Of a stretch of DNA of 5,604 bases, positions 1-5,604 are shown in pieces. The DNA is taken from positions 1-5,604 of the forward strand of contig PXFD01000134.1 in assembly GCA_003564505.1 (NCBI GenBank), given 5' to 3'. Position numbers and translations under genes: made by a program. The notes beneath the pieces are model-generated. The model was not told the origin of the DNA, did no database searches, and worked only from the letters and a program-made list of their open reading frames with translations. Positions within the stretch are counted from its first letter, which is position 1, and each line of letters opens with the position of its first letter. Source of the stretch: Syntrophomonadaceae bacterium (GTDB lineage: Bacteria; Bacillota_D; Dethiobacteria; DTU022).

Positions 1-159
1 CTTATTCTTCAGAACCGCCTCAGCCAATTCAAGTTGACGTGGATCAAGAAAGGGGGTATTTATAACCCTGTTTCCATGAACCTGCTCAAGCTTGCGCTCG
101 AAATGCTGCATCCATTTTTTTTCTGTTTCAGAAGGAGAGGTAGACTGTATAGTACTCAC
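1..159 (-). CDS. ylmH: YlmH-like S4-domain RNA-binding protein, N-terminal fragment
   Basis: Only the first 53 codons are present; the gene runs off the left edge. The visible protein has a polar N-terminus followed by HFERKLEQV and then the stretch NTPFFDPRQLELAE. This resembles the TxFLDPRE-type segment found near the N-terminus of YlmH proteins, which carry an S4 RNA-binding domain further downstream. In B. subtilis and relatives ylmH follows ylmG/yggT directly, as it does here with only 5 bases between them. In some Bacillota YlmH is reported to act in rescue of stalled ribosomes; that role is known for the family and is not visible here. The proposed start is GTG at 157-159. A purine-rich AAAGGA overlaps the yggT stop but lies only one base from this GTG, so the start is uncertain. 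The next in-frame candidate is ATG at codon 17. The S4 domain lies outside the window, so the name rests on the short match and on gene order. Confidence 0.72.
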   Translation of the reverse strand, partial: MSTIQSTSPSETEKKWMQHFERKLEQVHGNRVINTPFLDPRQLELAEAVLKNK

Positions 160-164
160 GTCCT

Positions 165-425
165 TTAAAAGTATAGATGTCGATAAAGCGCCTGCTGCAA
201 AATCCTAACCAGGATCAGCAGGACAATCGGTGAAAGATCAAGGTAGCCCATGCCCATTTTGATTGAAGGTATTACCGAACGCAGCGGGGCCAACACCGGC
301 TCAGTTACGCCATATAAAAACTGATAAATCATGTTCACTGTGGGATTTCCTCCACCACCACCCATCATAAACCAGGACATAATAATCCTGCCAAGTAAAA
401 TGAAGTAATAGATTCGAAGAAACAT
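165..425 (-). CDS. yggT: YggT family small integral membrane protein (YlmG)
   Basis: This is a small membrane protein of the YGGT family (YlmG in Gram-positives), linked to the division cluster; its biochemical role is not settled. From the start chosen here it has 86 residues. A first membrane helix spans about residues 3-21 (ending GRIIMSWF). A pentaglycine plus NP loop follows (22-28), then the family signature TEPVLAPLR at 41-49, Pro53, DLSP at 63-66, and a second helix at about 65-80. I chose the ATG at 423-425 because AGAAGGA lies 6 bases upstream of it and the family usually begins right at the first helix. A longer reading frame would start at GTG (459-461) and add 12 residues, but it has no well-placed ribosome binding site. 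The gene lies between yggS and ylmH, the usual ylmE-ylmG-ylmH order apart from the missing sepF. Confidence 0.9.
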   Translation of the reverse strand: MFLRIYYFILLGRIIMSWFMMGGGGGNPTVNMIYQFLYGVTEPVLAPLRSVIPSIKMGMGYLDLSPIVLLILVRILQQALYRHLYF

Positions 426-591
426 CAATAATCCTTCTGCCAAAATATTAATTATAATCACCTACTTATTAAAAGTTATTCGTTTTGCTAAGCCATACTC
501 AACTGCGTTTACCTGCCTGGACTTTATGCTTGCTTCAGTTTTCTTCAGTAGAATCTAAAGTATACATGGCTGCAAAGACTTACAGTTACTT
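426..591 (-). other. Spacer between yggS and yggT without a recognisable gene
   Basis: This is the longest gap between genes in the window, if the short yggT start is right. It looks more AT-rich than the flanking genes. All three minus-strand frames are broken by stops. The longest open piece is about 25 codons, begins only with CTG, and resembles no family I know. sepF (ylmF) commonly lies between ylmE and ylmG in Bacillota, but I see no remnant of it. No GC-rich hairpin followed by a T run is present, so I cannot call a terminator. A possible weak promoter (TTGAGT, 18 bases, TAACTT) is too poor to annotate. Confidence 0.6.
432..438 (-). promoter_or_regulatory. Ribosome binding site that sets the yggT start
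   Basis: Read on the minus strand the bases are AGAAGGA, a near-perfect Shine-Dalgarno sequence, 6 bases before the ATG at 423-425. It decides between that ATG and the GTG 36 bases upstream, which has only a poorly spaced AAGTAG before it. Confidence 0.75.
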
Positions 592-1254
592 TTAATCAAA
601 AAGAGCGCTGCCGACTCGAATAATTGTAGCGCCTTCTTCTATGGCTACCATATAATCGTTAGTCATGCCCATTGAAAGATGCTCAAGGTTATAATCTGTG
701 CTGCTGTACTGATCACGCAGACGGCGAAGTTCCCTGAAAAAAGGCCTTGTTGATTCCGGGTTGTCATAAAATGGCGCCATGGTCATTAGACCTTTGACAT
801 TAAGGTGTTCGTAAATCTTAATTTTTTCCAGGAATCCGGGCAGCTCTTCTGGGGCAAGACCGAACTTGCTTTCTTCCCCGGAAGTGTTAACCTGCACAAG
901 AACGTTAGCCGTCAAATTAAACCTTTCTCCGCATCGCTTAAGAGCTTTAGCCAGCGATAAGCGATCAAGCGAGTGAATCAGGGCATAGTAAGGTAAAACG
1001 TCTTTCGCTTTATTAGATTGCAGGTGCCCGATAAAGTGCCAGTTTAGCTCGGGAAACTGCTTTATTTTTTCTTCTGCTTCCTGTACCCTGTTTTCACCAA
1101 AATCTTTGATGCCAACTTTAGCAGCTTCTTTTACCTCATTTAAACCAAAATACTTGGTAACGGCAACAAGTTGAATATCCTGTGGATCGCGACCGGCGCG
1201 GGCAGCTGCCGCTTCTATATTTTCAAGCAGCTTTTTATAATTATCTGCCAGCAT
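592..1254 (-). CDS. yggS: YggS/PROSC-type pyridoxal-phosphate-binding protein (YlmE)
   Basis: This is a cytoplasmic PLP-binding protein of the YggS/PLPBP family. The family has a single alanine-racemase-like TIM barrel with no known enzymatic activity and helps balance vitamin B6 and amino-acid pools. The 220 residues match the usual family length. Visible marks include the PLP lysine Lys34 in LVAVTK, FGENRVQE at about 52-59, the WHFIGHLQSNK motif at about 72-82, IHSLDR, VLVQVNTSGEESKFG, the GLMTMAP strand, LSMGMTNDY (phosphate binding), and the terminal RVGSALF. The ATG at 1252-1254 has AAAGGA 8 bases upstream. The gene starts 41 bases after the HlyD-like gene and corresponds to ylmE of the Gram-positive division cluster. 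I see no truncation; it ends very soon after the last motif, where many relatives carry a few more residues. Confidence 0.96.
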   Translation of the reverse strand: MLADNYKKLLENIEAAAARAGRDPQDIQLVAVTKYFGLNEVKEAAKVGIKDFGENRVQEAEEKIKQFPELNWHFIGHLQSNKAKDVLPYYALIHSLDRLSLAKALKRCGERFNLTANVLVQVNTSGEESKFGLAPEELPGFLEKIKIYEHLNVKGLMTMAPFYDNPESTRPFFRELRRLRDQYSSTDYNLEHLSMGMTNDYMVAIEEGATIIRVGSALFD

Positions 1255-1262
1255 CTTAATTA

Positions 1263-1268
1263 TCCTTT
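1263..1268 (-). promoter_or_regulatory. Ribosome binding site of yggS
   Basis: AAAGGA on the minus strand, 8 bases upstream of the ATG at 1252-1254. It supports independent initiation of yggS within the 41-base spacer after the HlyD-like gene. Confidence 0.65.
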
Positions 1269-1295
1269 CCCTACTGAAAGTTACAGCTTAAAGTT

Positions 1296-2501
1296 TCAAT
1301 TCAGGCGCTGTCCTTCTTCGACCAGGTTGGGTCGGGTTATAACCAGGCTGTACTGGCTAAGGCCTTCAACCATTACCTGGTCATCCTGCTGCCTGACCAC
1401 CGTAACCGGCTGGAAAAGGACCCTTCCTCCCTGGTTGATATAAACACCCAATTTTCCTTCTTCATTTTCATATAAAGCGTCTACTGGAATTATTATACCG
1501 TGATCCCGCAAATATAGTAAAGAAGCCTCAGCATACCTGACCTGATCAAAACCGGGCAGCTGCCTATCAATGATATAGGTTATTCGAACTTCCTGTTCGT
1601 CTTCTTCAATATCATAATGTTCGCGCCTGGCTGTAACCATTTCGCCCGGCGCAAAGTCAAAAACGAATTCTACGCTGGTCAGTTCAGCAATAGTTCTACC
1701 AGGATGCAAAGGCGTTTTTATGCTGTAATACCAGTCCCAGTTATCAACTATTTTTATCAGGGGCTCTCCTGCTTCAACCAGGTCTCCCTCCGAAATATTA
1801 TGTCCTGCCGGCTCAGCAGCTTCAAGATATAAGGGACCATCATAATGCTCCCAGCCATCGACATAATGAGATACAAACCCTGCTGTTTCAGTGTGCAGCA
1901 CCAAAATTTCAGCGAACGATTCCATCGCCGGCAGATCTTCCTGTTCCGCTTCACCCTCTATTATTTCCTCCCTTAATTCTATTTCCCCTGTAAATTGATC
2001 TATTTCCTCTGCCGTCTCATCAGCTTCATCTTCTGCCCGAAAAAAAACCTGCCAGTAATTAAAAAGCTGATCCCTGAGATCCTCATCCGGTCCCTGTTGA
2101 TCAGAACCACGCAGGTTATCCATCTCATCCGGAGTTAGAACGCCAAAGGTAACCAGTTCTTTTCCTGCTGCTAGTCTTTTGCCTGAGGGAGCCATAGCCA
2201 GGATCATGCCATCATTCGGTGCCGTGATCACTTCTTCTCGGCGGGTTATGAATCCTCTGACATCTGTATCACGCTGGATATATCCGAGCTCGGCTTCAGT
2301 TATTTGTAGTCGCCAGGCCAGGTATTGATCTCCCAGCCAATGATAGCCGAGCTGAGCAATAATGACCAGCGCCATAAGCAGCAGTACATAAAAAACAACA
2401 GCCTGCTTTAGGTTTTGAAAACTAAAGCGCTTGCCTTCCCCGGAAAGGACTTCAAATCCTTTTTTCTTAGCCTTGTTAGCCCTGGTGCTCTTTTTTGCCA
2501 A
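1296..2501 (-). CDS. HlyD/MFP-like membrane-anchored adaptor protein with acidic insert
   Basis: The 401-residue protein has a Lys/Arg-rich N-terminus (1-32), one membrane helix at about 33-54, and a large, predicted extracytoplasmic remainder. After the helix comes a first half lipoyl-like segment (about 80-118, VRGFITRREEVITAPNDG then GKRLAAGKEL). Next is a strongly acidic insert at about 125-195, with 17 Asp/Glu among residues 156-190. The second half follows (about 196-255, AGFVSHYVDGWE and GDLVEAGEPLIKI), then a beta-barrel-like part and a C-terminal strand domain (GIIIPVDALY at 335-344, GVYINQGGRV at 352-361). This layout fits HlyD-family periplasmic adaptors, which bridge a membrane pump to an outer conduit. 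However, no transporter gene is nearby, and the usual coiled-coil hairpin between the lipoyl halves is replaced by the acidic stretch. To my knowledge similar proteins occur beside ylm genes in other Clostridia; that is recollection, not tested. The start is TTG at 2499-2501, with AGGGGG 8 bases upstream. The specific function is unknown. Confidence 0.8.
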   Translation of the reverse strand: MAKKSTRANKAKKKGFEVLSGEGKRFSFQNLKQAVVFYVLLLMALVIIAQLGYHWLGDQYLAWRLQITEAELGYIQRDTDVRGFITRREEVITAPNDGMILAMAPSGKRLAAGKELVTFGVLTPDEMDNLRGSDQQGPDEDLRDQLFNYWQVFFRAEDEADETAEEIDQFTGEIELREEIIEGEAEQEDLPAMESFAEILVLHTETAGFVSHYVDGWEHYDGPLYLEAAEPAGHNISEGDLVEAGEPLIKIVDNWDWYYSIKTPLHPGRTIAELTSVEFVFDFAPGEMVTARREHYDIEEDEQEVRITYIIDRQLPGFDQVRYAEASLLYLRDHGIIIPVDALYENEEGKLGVYINQGGRVLFQPVTVVRQQDDQVMVEGLSQYSLVITRPNLVEEGQRLN

Positions 2502-2509
2502 ACCCTTTT

Positions 2510-2515
2510 CCCCCT
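2510..2515 (-). promoter_or_regulatory. Ribosome binding site supporting the TTG start of the HlyD-like gene
   Basis: AGGGGG on the minus strand lies 8 bases before the TTG at 2499-2501, in the 16-base spacer after the pgeF stop. A second purine run, AAAAGGG, is too close to the TTG to serve. No ATG or GTG precedes the lysine-rich N-terminus in this frame after the pgeF stop, so the TTG is the best start. Confidence 0.6.
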
Positions 2516-2517
2516 GC

Positions 2518-3393
2518 TTATAACTTTAAAGCGGCAAAACCGATCATTCTGCCTGTACTGCCAAAATCACGTCGATATGAATAGAACAACTTTTTATTAC
2601 AAGATGTACAGAGTGAACTATAATCCAGGTTATCTTTTTTAACTCCGCACCTGTGCAGCTGCGTCCTGTTAATCTCTTTCAAATCAAGTTTGTAGGTACC
2701 GTCTGCTTGAGTCTCCATGTAAGGCTGCTCGTTCCAACCGGCCAAAGCAAACTTATTTGCAGTATCAGAATCTACCTGGTAACAATCCCTGCAAATTGAC
2801 GGGCTTAAAGCAGCGAGTAAATTTTCGGGCTGTATTCCGTATTGTTTTTTTATAAAATCTATTACCCTGGGCCCGATTTCACCCAGGGTGCCTCTCCATC
2901 CTGCGTGAGCCAAAGCCACCAGTGGCTTTTCAGCTGAAACAATATAAATCAGCATGCAGTCTGCAGCATATGCGGCAAGAGGCAGGCCTTTCTTTGTTGT
3001 AACCAGGGCATCACATTCCCTGCGGGCACTGCCTGGAAAGGCTCCTTCACCATGGTTGGACGAATCAAACACGGCAAGGTCTGTTCCATGCACCTGGATG
3101 GCAGAAACAGTTTTCCTGTAATCATAATTAAATATATCAAAAAAACGACGCCTGTTTTCAATAACGTTTTCTGCACTGTCTTTAGTATGAAATGCTGTAT
3201 TAAGTGATGCTGAAGGACCTGTGCTGCAGCCCCCGAGGCGGGTAGAAAAACCGTGATCCACTACCCCGCTTTTAGCCAGGAGGGTTGACTGCAGGTAAGG
3301 TATAGCTGTTTTATTGTATAGCTTAAATTTAATCGCCTCATTTATTAAATCTATATCAATTGCTATCGCAGGCCTTCGCTCGGTGTTCGACAC
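2518..3393 (-). CDS. pgeF: PgeF/YfiH (YlmD) family copper-zinc-type oxidase / purine nucleoside enzyme
   Basis: This belongs to the DUF152/YfiH family (YlmD in Gram-positives; also called laccase-domain or polyphenol oxidase). Members have been shown to act on purine nucleosides, and E. coli YfiH edits mis-incorporated serine in peptidoglycan precursors. Of the 291 residues, the metal-site set is present: His102 in QVHG, Cys146 in ADC, and His163 in AHAGWRG. Also seen are the HGFSTRLGG opening motif at 47-55, ECDALVT at 126-132, LSPSICRDCYQV at about 196-207, and a C-terminal CTSCNKKLFYSYRRD. The usual ADCxP is ADCML here. The start is weak: GTG at 3391-3393 has no Shine-Dalgarno sequence and lies inside nrdG (31-base overlap). 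There is no later ATG, GTG or TTG before the conserved core, and an in-frame stop lies about 60 bases upstream. The resulting N-terminus is some 15-20 residues longer than typical relatives, so a rare start codon downstream is possible. Translation is probably coupled to nrdG. Confidence 0.93.
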   Translation of the reverse strand: MSNTERRPAIAIDIDLINEAIKFKLYNKTAIPYLQSTLLAKSGVVDHGFSTRLGGCSTGPSASLNTAFHTKDSAENVIENRRRFFDIFNYDYRKTVSAIQVHGTDLAVFDSSNHGEGAFPGSARRECDALVTTKKGLPLAAYAADCMLIYIVSAEKPLVALAHAGWRGTLGEIGPRVIDFIKKQYGIQPENLLAALSPSICRDCYQVDSDTANKFALAGWNEQPYMETQADGTYKLDLKEINRTQLHRCGVKKDNLDYSSLCTSCNKKLFYSYRRDFGSTGRMIGFAALKL

Positions 3394-3908
3394 AACTGTC
3401 GGTCGGCTTGCTCCCAGATCACAGCCTGACCGGCTCTCAGGGAACCGGGCAGGTCAATCAGGCGCTGGTTACGTGAACCGCGATAGGCCAGGTTATAATC
3501 CTTTTCAGCATGGAGATATGGCCCGTCTACCAGCAGGTATGCTGAATTTAAAAGGAAATATATATCCTGGTCCGAATTACTGGCTGCCAGCAGCTGTTCA
3601 AATGTATAACCGCTGTAAAGGACCAGGTTGAGGCTGCGGGAAACAATTTCCCTGGCAAGGGCCGCCGCTGCCGGAGCCTGCTCGAATGGTTCGCCTCCCG
3701 AAAAGGTTACCCCATCCAGGAAACGACAGCTGTCTATAATATCAATCAACCCGGTAGCAGTAATTTCATATCCGGACCCAGGATCATGTGTTTCCGGGTT
3801 ATGGCATCCGGGACAGCAGTGAGAACAGCCCTGGAAGTAAACTGAAAGGCGTACTCCCGGGCCATCTACAATGCTGTCTTTTTGAATACCGGCAATCCTC
3901 AGCTTCAT
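3363..3908 (-). CDS. nrdG: Anaerobic ribonucleotide reductase activating enzyme (radical SAM)
   Basis: NrdG is a cytoplasmic radical-SAM enzyme. It uses a [4Fe-4S] cluster and S-adenosylmethionine to make the glycyl radical on NrdD. The 181-residue protein carries the cluster motif CX3CX2C at Cys28, Cys32 and Cys35, with an extra Cys31. It also has DGPGVR at 15-20 near the N-terminus, the SAM-binding TFSGGEPF at 68-75, and LLVDGPY at 125-131. The ATG at 3906-3908 overlaps the nrdD stop as ATGA, and GGGGA lies 6 bases upstream inside nrdD, a classic sign of coupled translation of the two subunits. It is somewhat longer than typical NrdG proteins (about 155-165 residues). The extra length is a charged C-terminal tail after RGSRNQRL, encoded partly in the overlap with pgeF. 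Confidence 0.96.
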   Translation of the reverse strand: MKLRIAGIQKDSIVDGPGVRLSVYFQGCSHCCPGCHNPETHDPGSGYEITATGLIDIIDSCRFLDGVTFSGGEPFEQAPAAAALAREIVSRSLNLVLYSGYTFEQLLAASNSDQDIYFLLNSAYLLVDGPYLHAEKDYNLAYRGSRNQRLIDLPGSLRAGQAVIWEQADRQLCRTPSEGLR

Positions 3909-5604
3909 CTTCTATCCCCGGGCACCAGGTGCACCCGCCTGTCAGTAAGCTCTTTATATTTTGCTTCATTAAAACGCTCATCGGTGGAAAGGTAACCGGT
4001 AATGCGACGAATTCTCCTGATATCAGGGCTATCGCATTCCGGGCAGGTCTGGTTGAAAACCCCGCTGAATGAGCAGTTGCGGCATTCATCCAGTGGATAG
4101 TTAATACCTCCATAGCCAACGTCAGACTCAGCCATACTGCGGATAATCCGCTCAACTGCTTCAACGTTGTGAACCGGGGGAGCTTCAAGTTCGGTGTAGC
4201 TGATATGCCCGGCATTACAAAGACTATGAAATTGCCCTTCGGCGGATATTTTATCAAACATCGACATGGCATAATAAACCGGGATATGGAAAGAATTGCT
4301 ATAATACTCCCTGTCGGTAACACCGGGAATTGTACCGTAACGTTTGCGATCCATGGCTACAAAGCGACCGGCCAGACCCTCGGCCGGGGTGGCAACAAGG
4401 ACAAAGTTAAGATCATATTCATCGCCATAACTATCAGTTCTGCGCCTCATATGCTCGACAATTTTCAGGCCAAACTCAAGGGCCTCGGCATCTTCACCGT
4501 GATGTTTGCCGATTAAGGCCTGCAAAGTTTCTGCCAGACCGATAAAACCGATAGCCAGGGTTCCATGCTTTATAACTTCCCTGATTGAATCATCCGGGCC
4601 CAGCTTGTCAGAATCAAGGTAAAGCTTCTGCCCCATCAGGAAAGGTAGATCTCGAACCCGCAGCCTGGAAAGCACTTCAAAACGGTGCAGAAGCTGCCGG
4701 GAGGCAGTTCGCATCAACCGATCAAGCTGAATAAAGAACAGGTCCTGTTGTCCACGGCATTCCAGGGCAAGCCGGGGCAAATTCAATGTTACCGGAGCGA
4801 TATTGCCCCGTCCTGCGGACACCTCGGGACCGTGACGGTTGGCAATAACCCGGGTACGGCAGCCCATGTAAGAAACCTCGTCACCGTAAGCCCGGTTATA
4901 GGTTGTATCCATGAAACTAAAAGTAGGATTCATCCTGCGTGCTGCAACTTCAATCGCCAGTTTAAATAGATCATAATTTGGATCATTTTCGTTGTAGTTC
5001 GCACCACTTTTTACCCTGAAAACAAGGTTGGGGAAAATTGGGCTTTCGCCACGACCCAGTCCACGTTTGAAAGCTTCGAGGACGGCTCTCGATACCATTC
5101 TTCCTTCTTCCGTAGTATCCGTCCCAAAATTAATGGAACTAAACGGAACCTGGGCCCCGGCCCTGCTGTGCATTGTATTAAGGTTGTAAATCAAACCTTC
5201 CATAGCCTGGTAAATCTCTTCGTATTCAGGTGGATTTTTAAGTTCCCGAATTACTTCACCCATGCTGCGATCAAAATGAGGGAAGCTTTGACCTCCGAAC
5301 ATATCGTTCTGGTTACTCTGAAGTATGATCGCTGCCTGGGCTGCAGCGGAAGCTATCCGTTTGGGAGGGCGGATATAACCATAACCTGTGTTAAATCCTT
5401 TCTTCAACATACTGGAAAGATCTATCTGCAAGCAATTTAGTGTTTTGCTGTAGTAATCGAGATCATGAATGTGCATGCTGCCCTCATCATGGGCACGGGC
5501 ATATTCTTCAGGCAGCATATTGCTTAAGTAATACTGTTTACTGGCTGCAGTTGCTATCTGCAGCATTTTGGCTGAAGGTGAATTGCTAACGTTGGCGTTT
5601 TCAC
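3905..5604 (-). CDS. nrdD: Anaerobic ribonucleoside-triphosphate reductase (class III), lacking its N-terminus at the window edge
   Basis: NrdD reduces ribonucleoside triphosphates to dNTPs with a glycyl radical made by NrdG and works only without oxygen. The frame stays open to the right edge. It gives 565 whole codons plus a partial one, beginning ENANVSNSP, which matches the NANV segment at the start of the catalytic barrel. The missing part should hold the start and, if present, the ATP-cone regulatory domain. Numbering from the Met encoded at 5564-5566, visible marks are: HDEGSMHIHDLD at 26-37; the catalytic Cys45 in LNCLQIDL; the thiyl-radical candidate Cys236 in YMGCRTRV; Asn262 in TLNLPR; a zinc site with Cys495, Cys498, Cys508 and Cys511; and the glycyl radical Gly524 in RRITGYL, at bases 3995-3997. 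After the radical loop, RFNEAK replaces the more usual NxGK. An upstream NrdR box would lie outside the window. Confidence 0.97.
   Translation of the reverse strand, partial: ENANVSNSPSAKMLQIATAASKQYYLSNMLPEEYARAHDEGSMHIHDLDYYSKTLNCLQIDLSSMLKKGFNTGYGYIRPPKRIASAAAQAAIILQSNQNDMFGGQSFPHFDRSMGEVIRELKNPPEYEEIYQAMEGLIYNLNTMHSRAGAQVPFSSINFGTDTTEEGRMVSRAVLEAFKRGLGRGESPIFPNLVFRVKSGANYNENDPNYDLFKLAIEVAARRMNPTFSFMDTTYNRAYGDEVSYMGCRTRVIANRHGPEVSAGRGNIAPVTLNLPRLALECRGQQDLFFIQLDRLMRTASRQLLHRFEVLSRLRVRDLPFLMGQKLYLDSDKLGPDDSIREVIKHGTLAIGFIGLAETLQALIGKHHGEDAEALEFGLKIVEHMRRRTDSYGDEYDLNFVLVATPAEGLAGRFVAMDRKRYGTIPGVTDREYYSNSFHIPVYYAMSMFDKISAEGQFHSLCNAGHISYTELEAPPVHNVEAVERIIRSMAESDVGYGGINYPLDECRNCSFSGVFNQTCPECDSPDIRRIRRITGYLSTDERFNEAKYKELTDRRVHLVPGDRR
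3915..3919 (-). promoter_or_regulatory. Ribosome binding site of nrdG inside the nrdD 3' end
   Basis: GGGGA on the minus strand, 6 bases before the nrdG ATG at 3906-3908. It overlaps the last codons of nrdD and, with the ATGA stop-start overlap, supports re-initiation or coupled translation of nrdG. Confidence 0.55.

Noticed and set aside
462..505. A possible promoter before yggT (TTGAGT, 18 bases, TAACTT, minus strand)
   Set aside because: The -10 element matches only three of six consensus bases, which is expected by chance in AT-rich spacer DNA.
468..545. A short minus-strand open piece (about 25 codons) in the yggS-yggT gap as a possible small gene or sepF remnant
   Set aside because: It follows a stop, offers only a CTG start, lacks a ribosome binding site, and shows no resemblance to the SepF C-terminus.
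511..562. An inverted repeat ACTTTA/TAAAGT in the yggS-yggT gap
   Set aside because: A six-base AT-rich stem with a loop of nearly 30 bases is too weak for a terminator or structured RNA, and no T run follows.
1171..1443. A 90-codon open frame on the plus strand across the yggS/HlyD-like junction
   Set aside because: It is antisense to two confident genes and has no recognisable domain or convincing ribosome binding site.
3314..3631. A 105-codon plus-strand open frame across pgeF and nrdG
   Set aside because: It is antisense to the conserved cores of both genes, with no motif of its own.
3799..4323. A 174-codon open frame on the minus strand inside nrdD and nrdG
   Set aside because: It lies in another frame of the well-supported nrdD 3' end and nrdG 5' end, has no family motifs, and reads as low-information sequence. 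It is a shadow of the real genes.

Overview
The window is a stretch of seven tightly packed genes, all on the minus strand, so transcription runs from the right edge to the left edge. Only the outermost genes are cut by the window. The gene set points to an anaerobic member of the Bacillota, most likely class Clostridia. It combines an oxygen-sensitive class III ribonucleotide reductase (nrdD, nrdG) with the Gram-positive 'ylm' cluster (ylmD/pgeF, ylmE/yggS, ylmG/yggT, ylmH), which normally sits beside the cell-division genes ftsZ and divIVA. The lineage call rests on gene content and order and on protein motifs. No marker gene allows a finer assignment.

From right to left the layout is as follows. 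nrdD (3905-5604) lacks its N-terminus at the right edge. nrdG (3363-3908) overlaps the nrdD stop by ATGA. pgeF (2518-3393) overlaps the 3' end of nrdG by 31 bases. A HlyD/MFP-like membrane-anchored adaptor (1296-2501) starts at TTG 16 bases after pgeF. yggS (592-1254) follows after 41 bases. A 166-base gap holds no recognisable gene (426-591). A short yggT (165-425) comes next. The first 53 codons of a ylmH-like S4-domain protein (1-159) run off the left edge. Overlaps and short spacers suggest a single operon or read-through unit, with its promoter to the right of the window. I saw no terminator.

Functionally, nrdD and nrdG supply dNTPs under anaerobic conditions. The ylm genes cover purine-nucleoside or peptidoglycan-related side chemistry (PgeF), PLP homeostasis (YggS), a small membrane protein linked to division (YggT), and an RNA-binding protein (YlmH). 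The least ordinary points are the orphan HlyD-like adaptor with a very acidic insert, the absence of sepF from its usual place between ylmE and ylmG, and the joining of nrdDG to the ylm cluster by an overlapping gene. I found no mobile element, CRISPR array, RNA gene or clearly new system.
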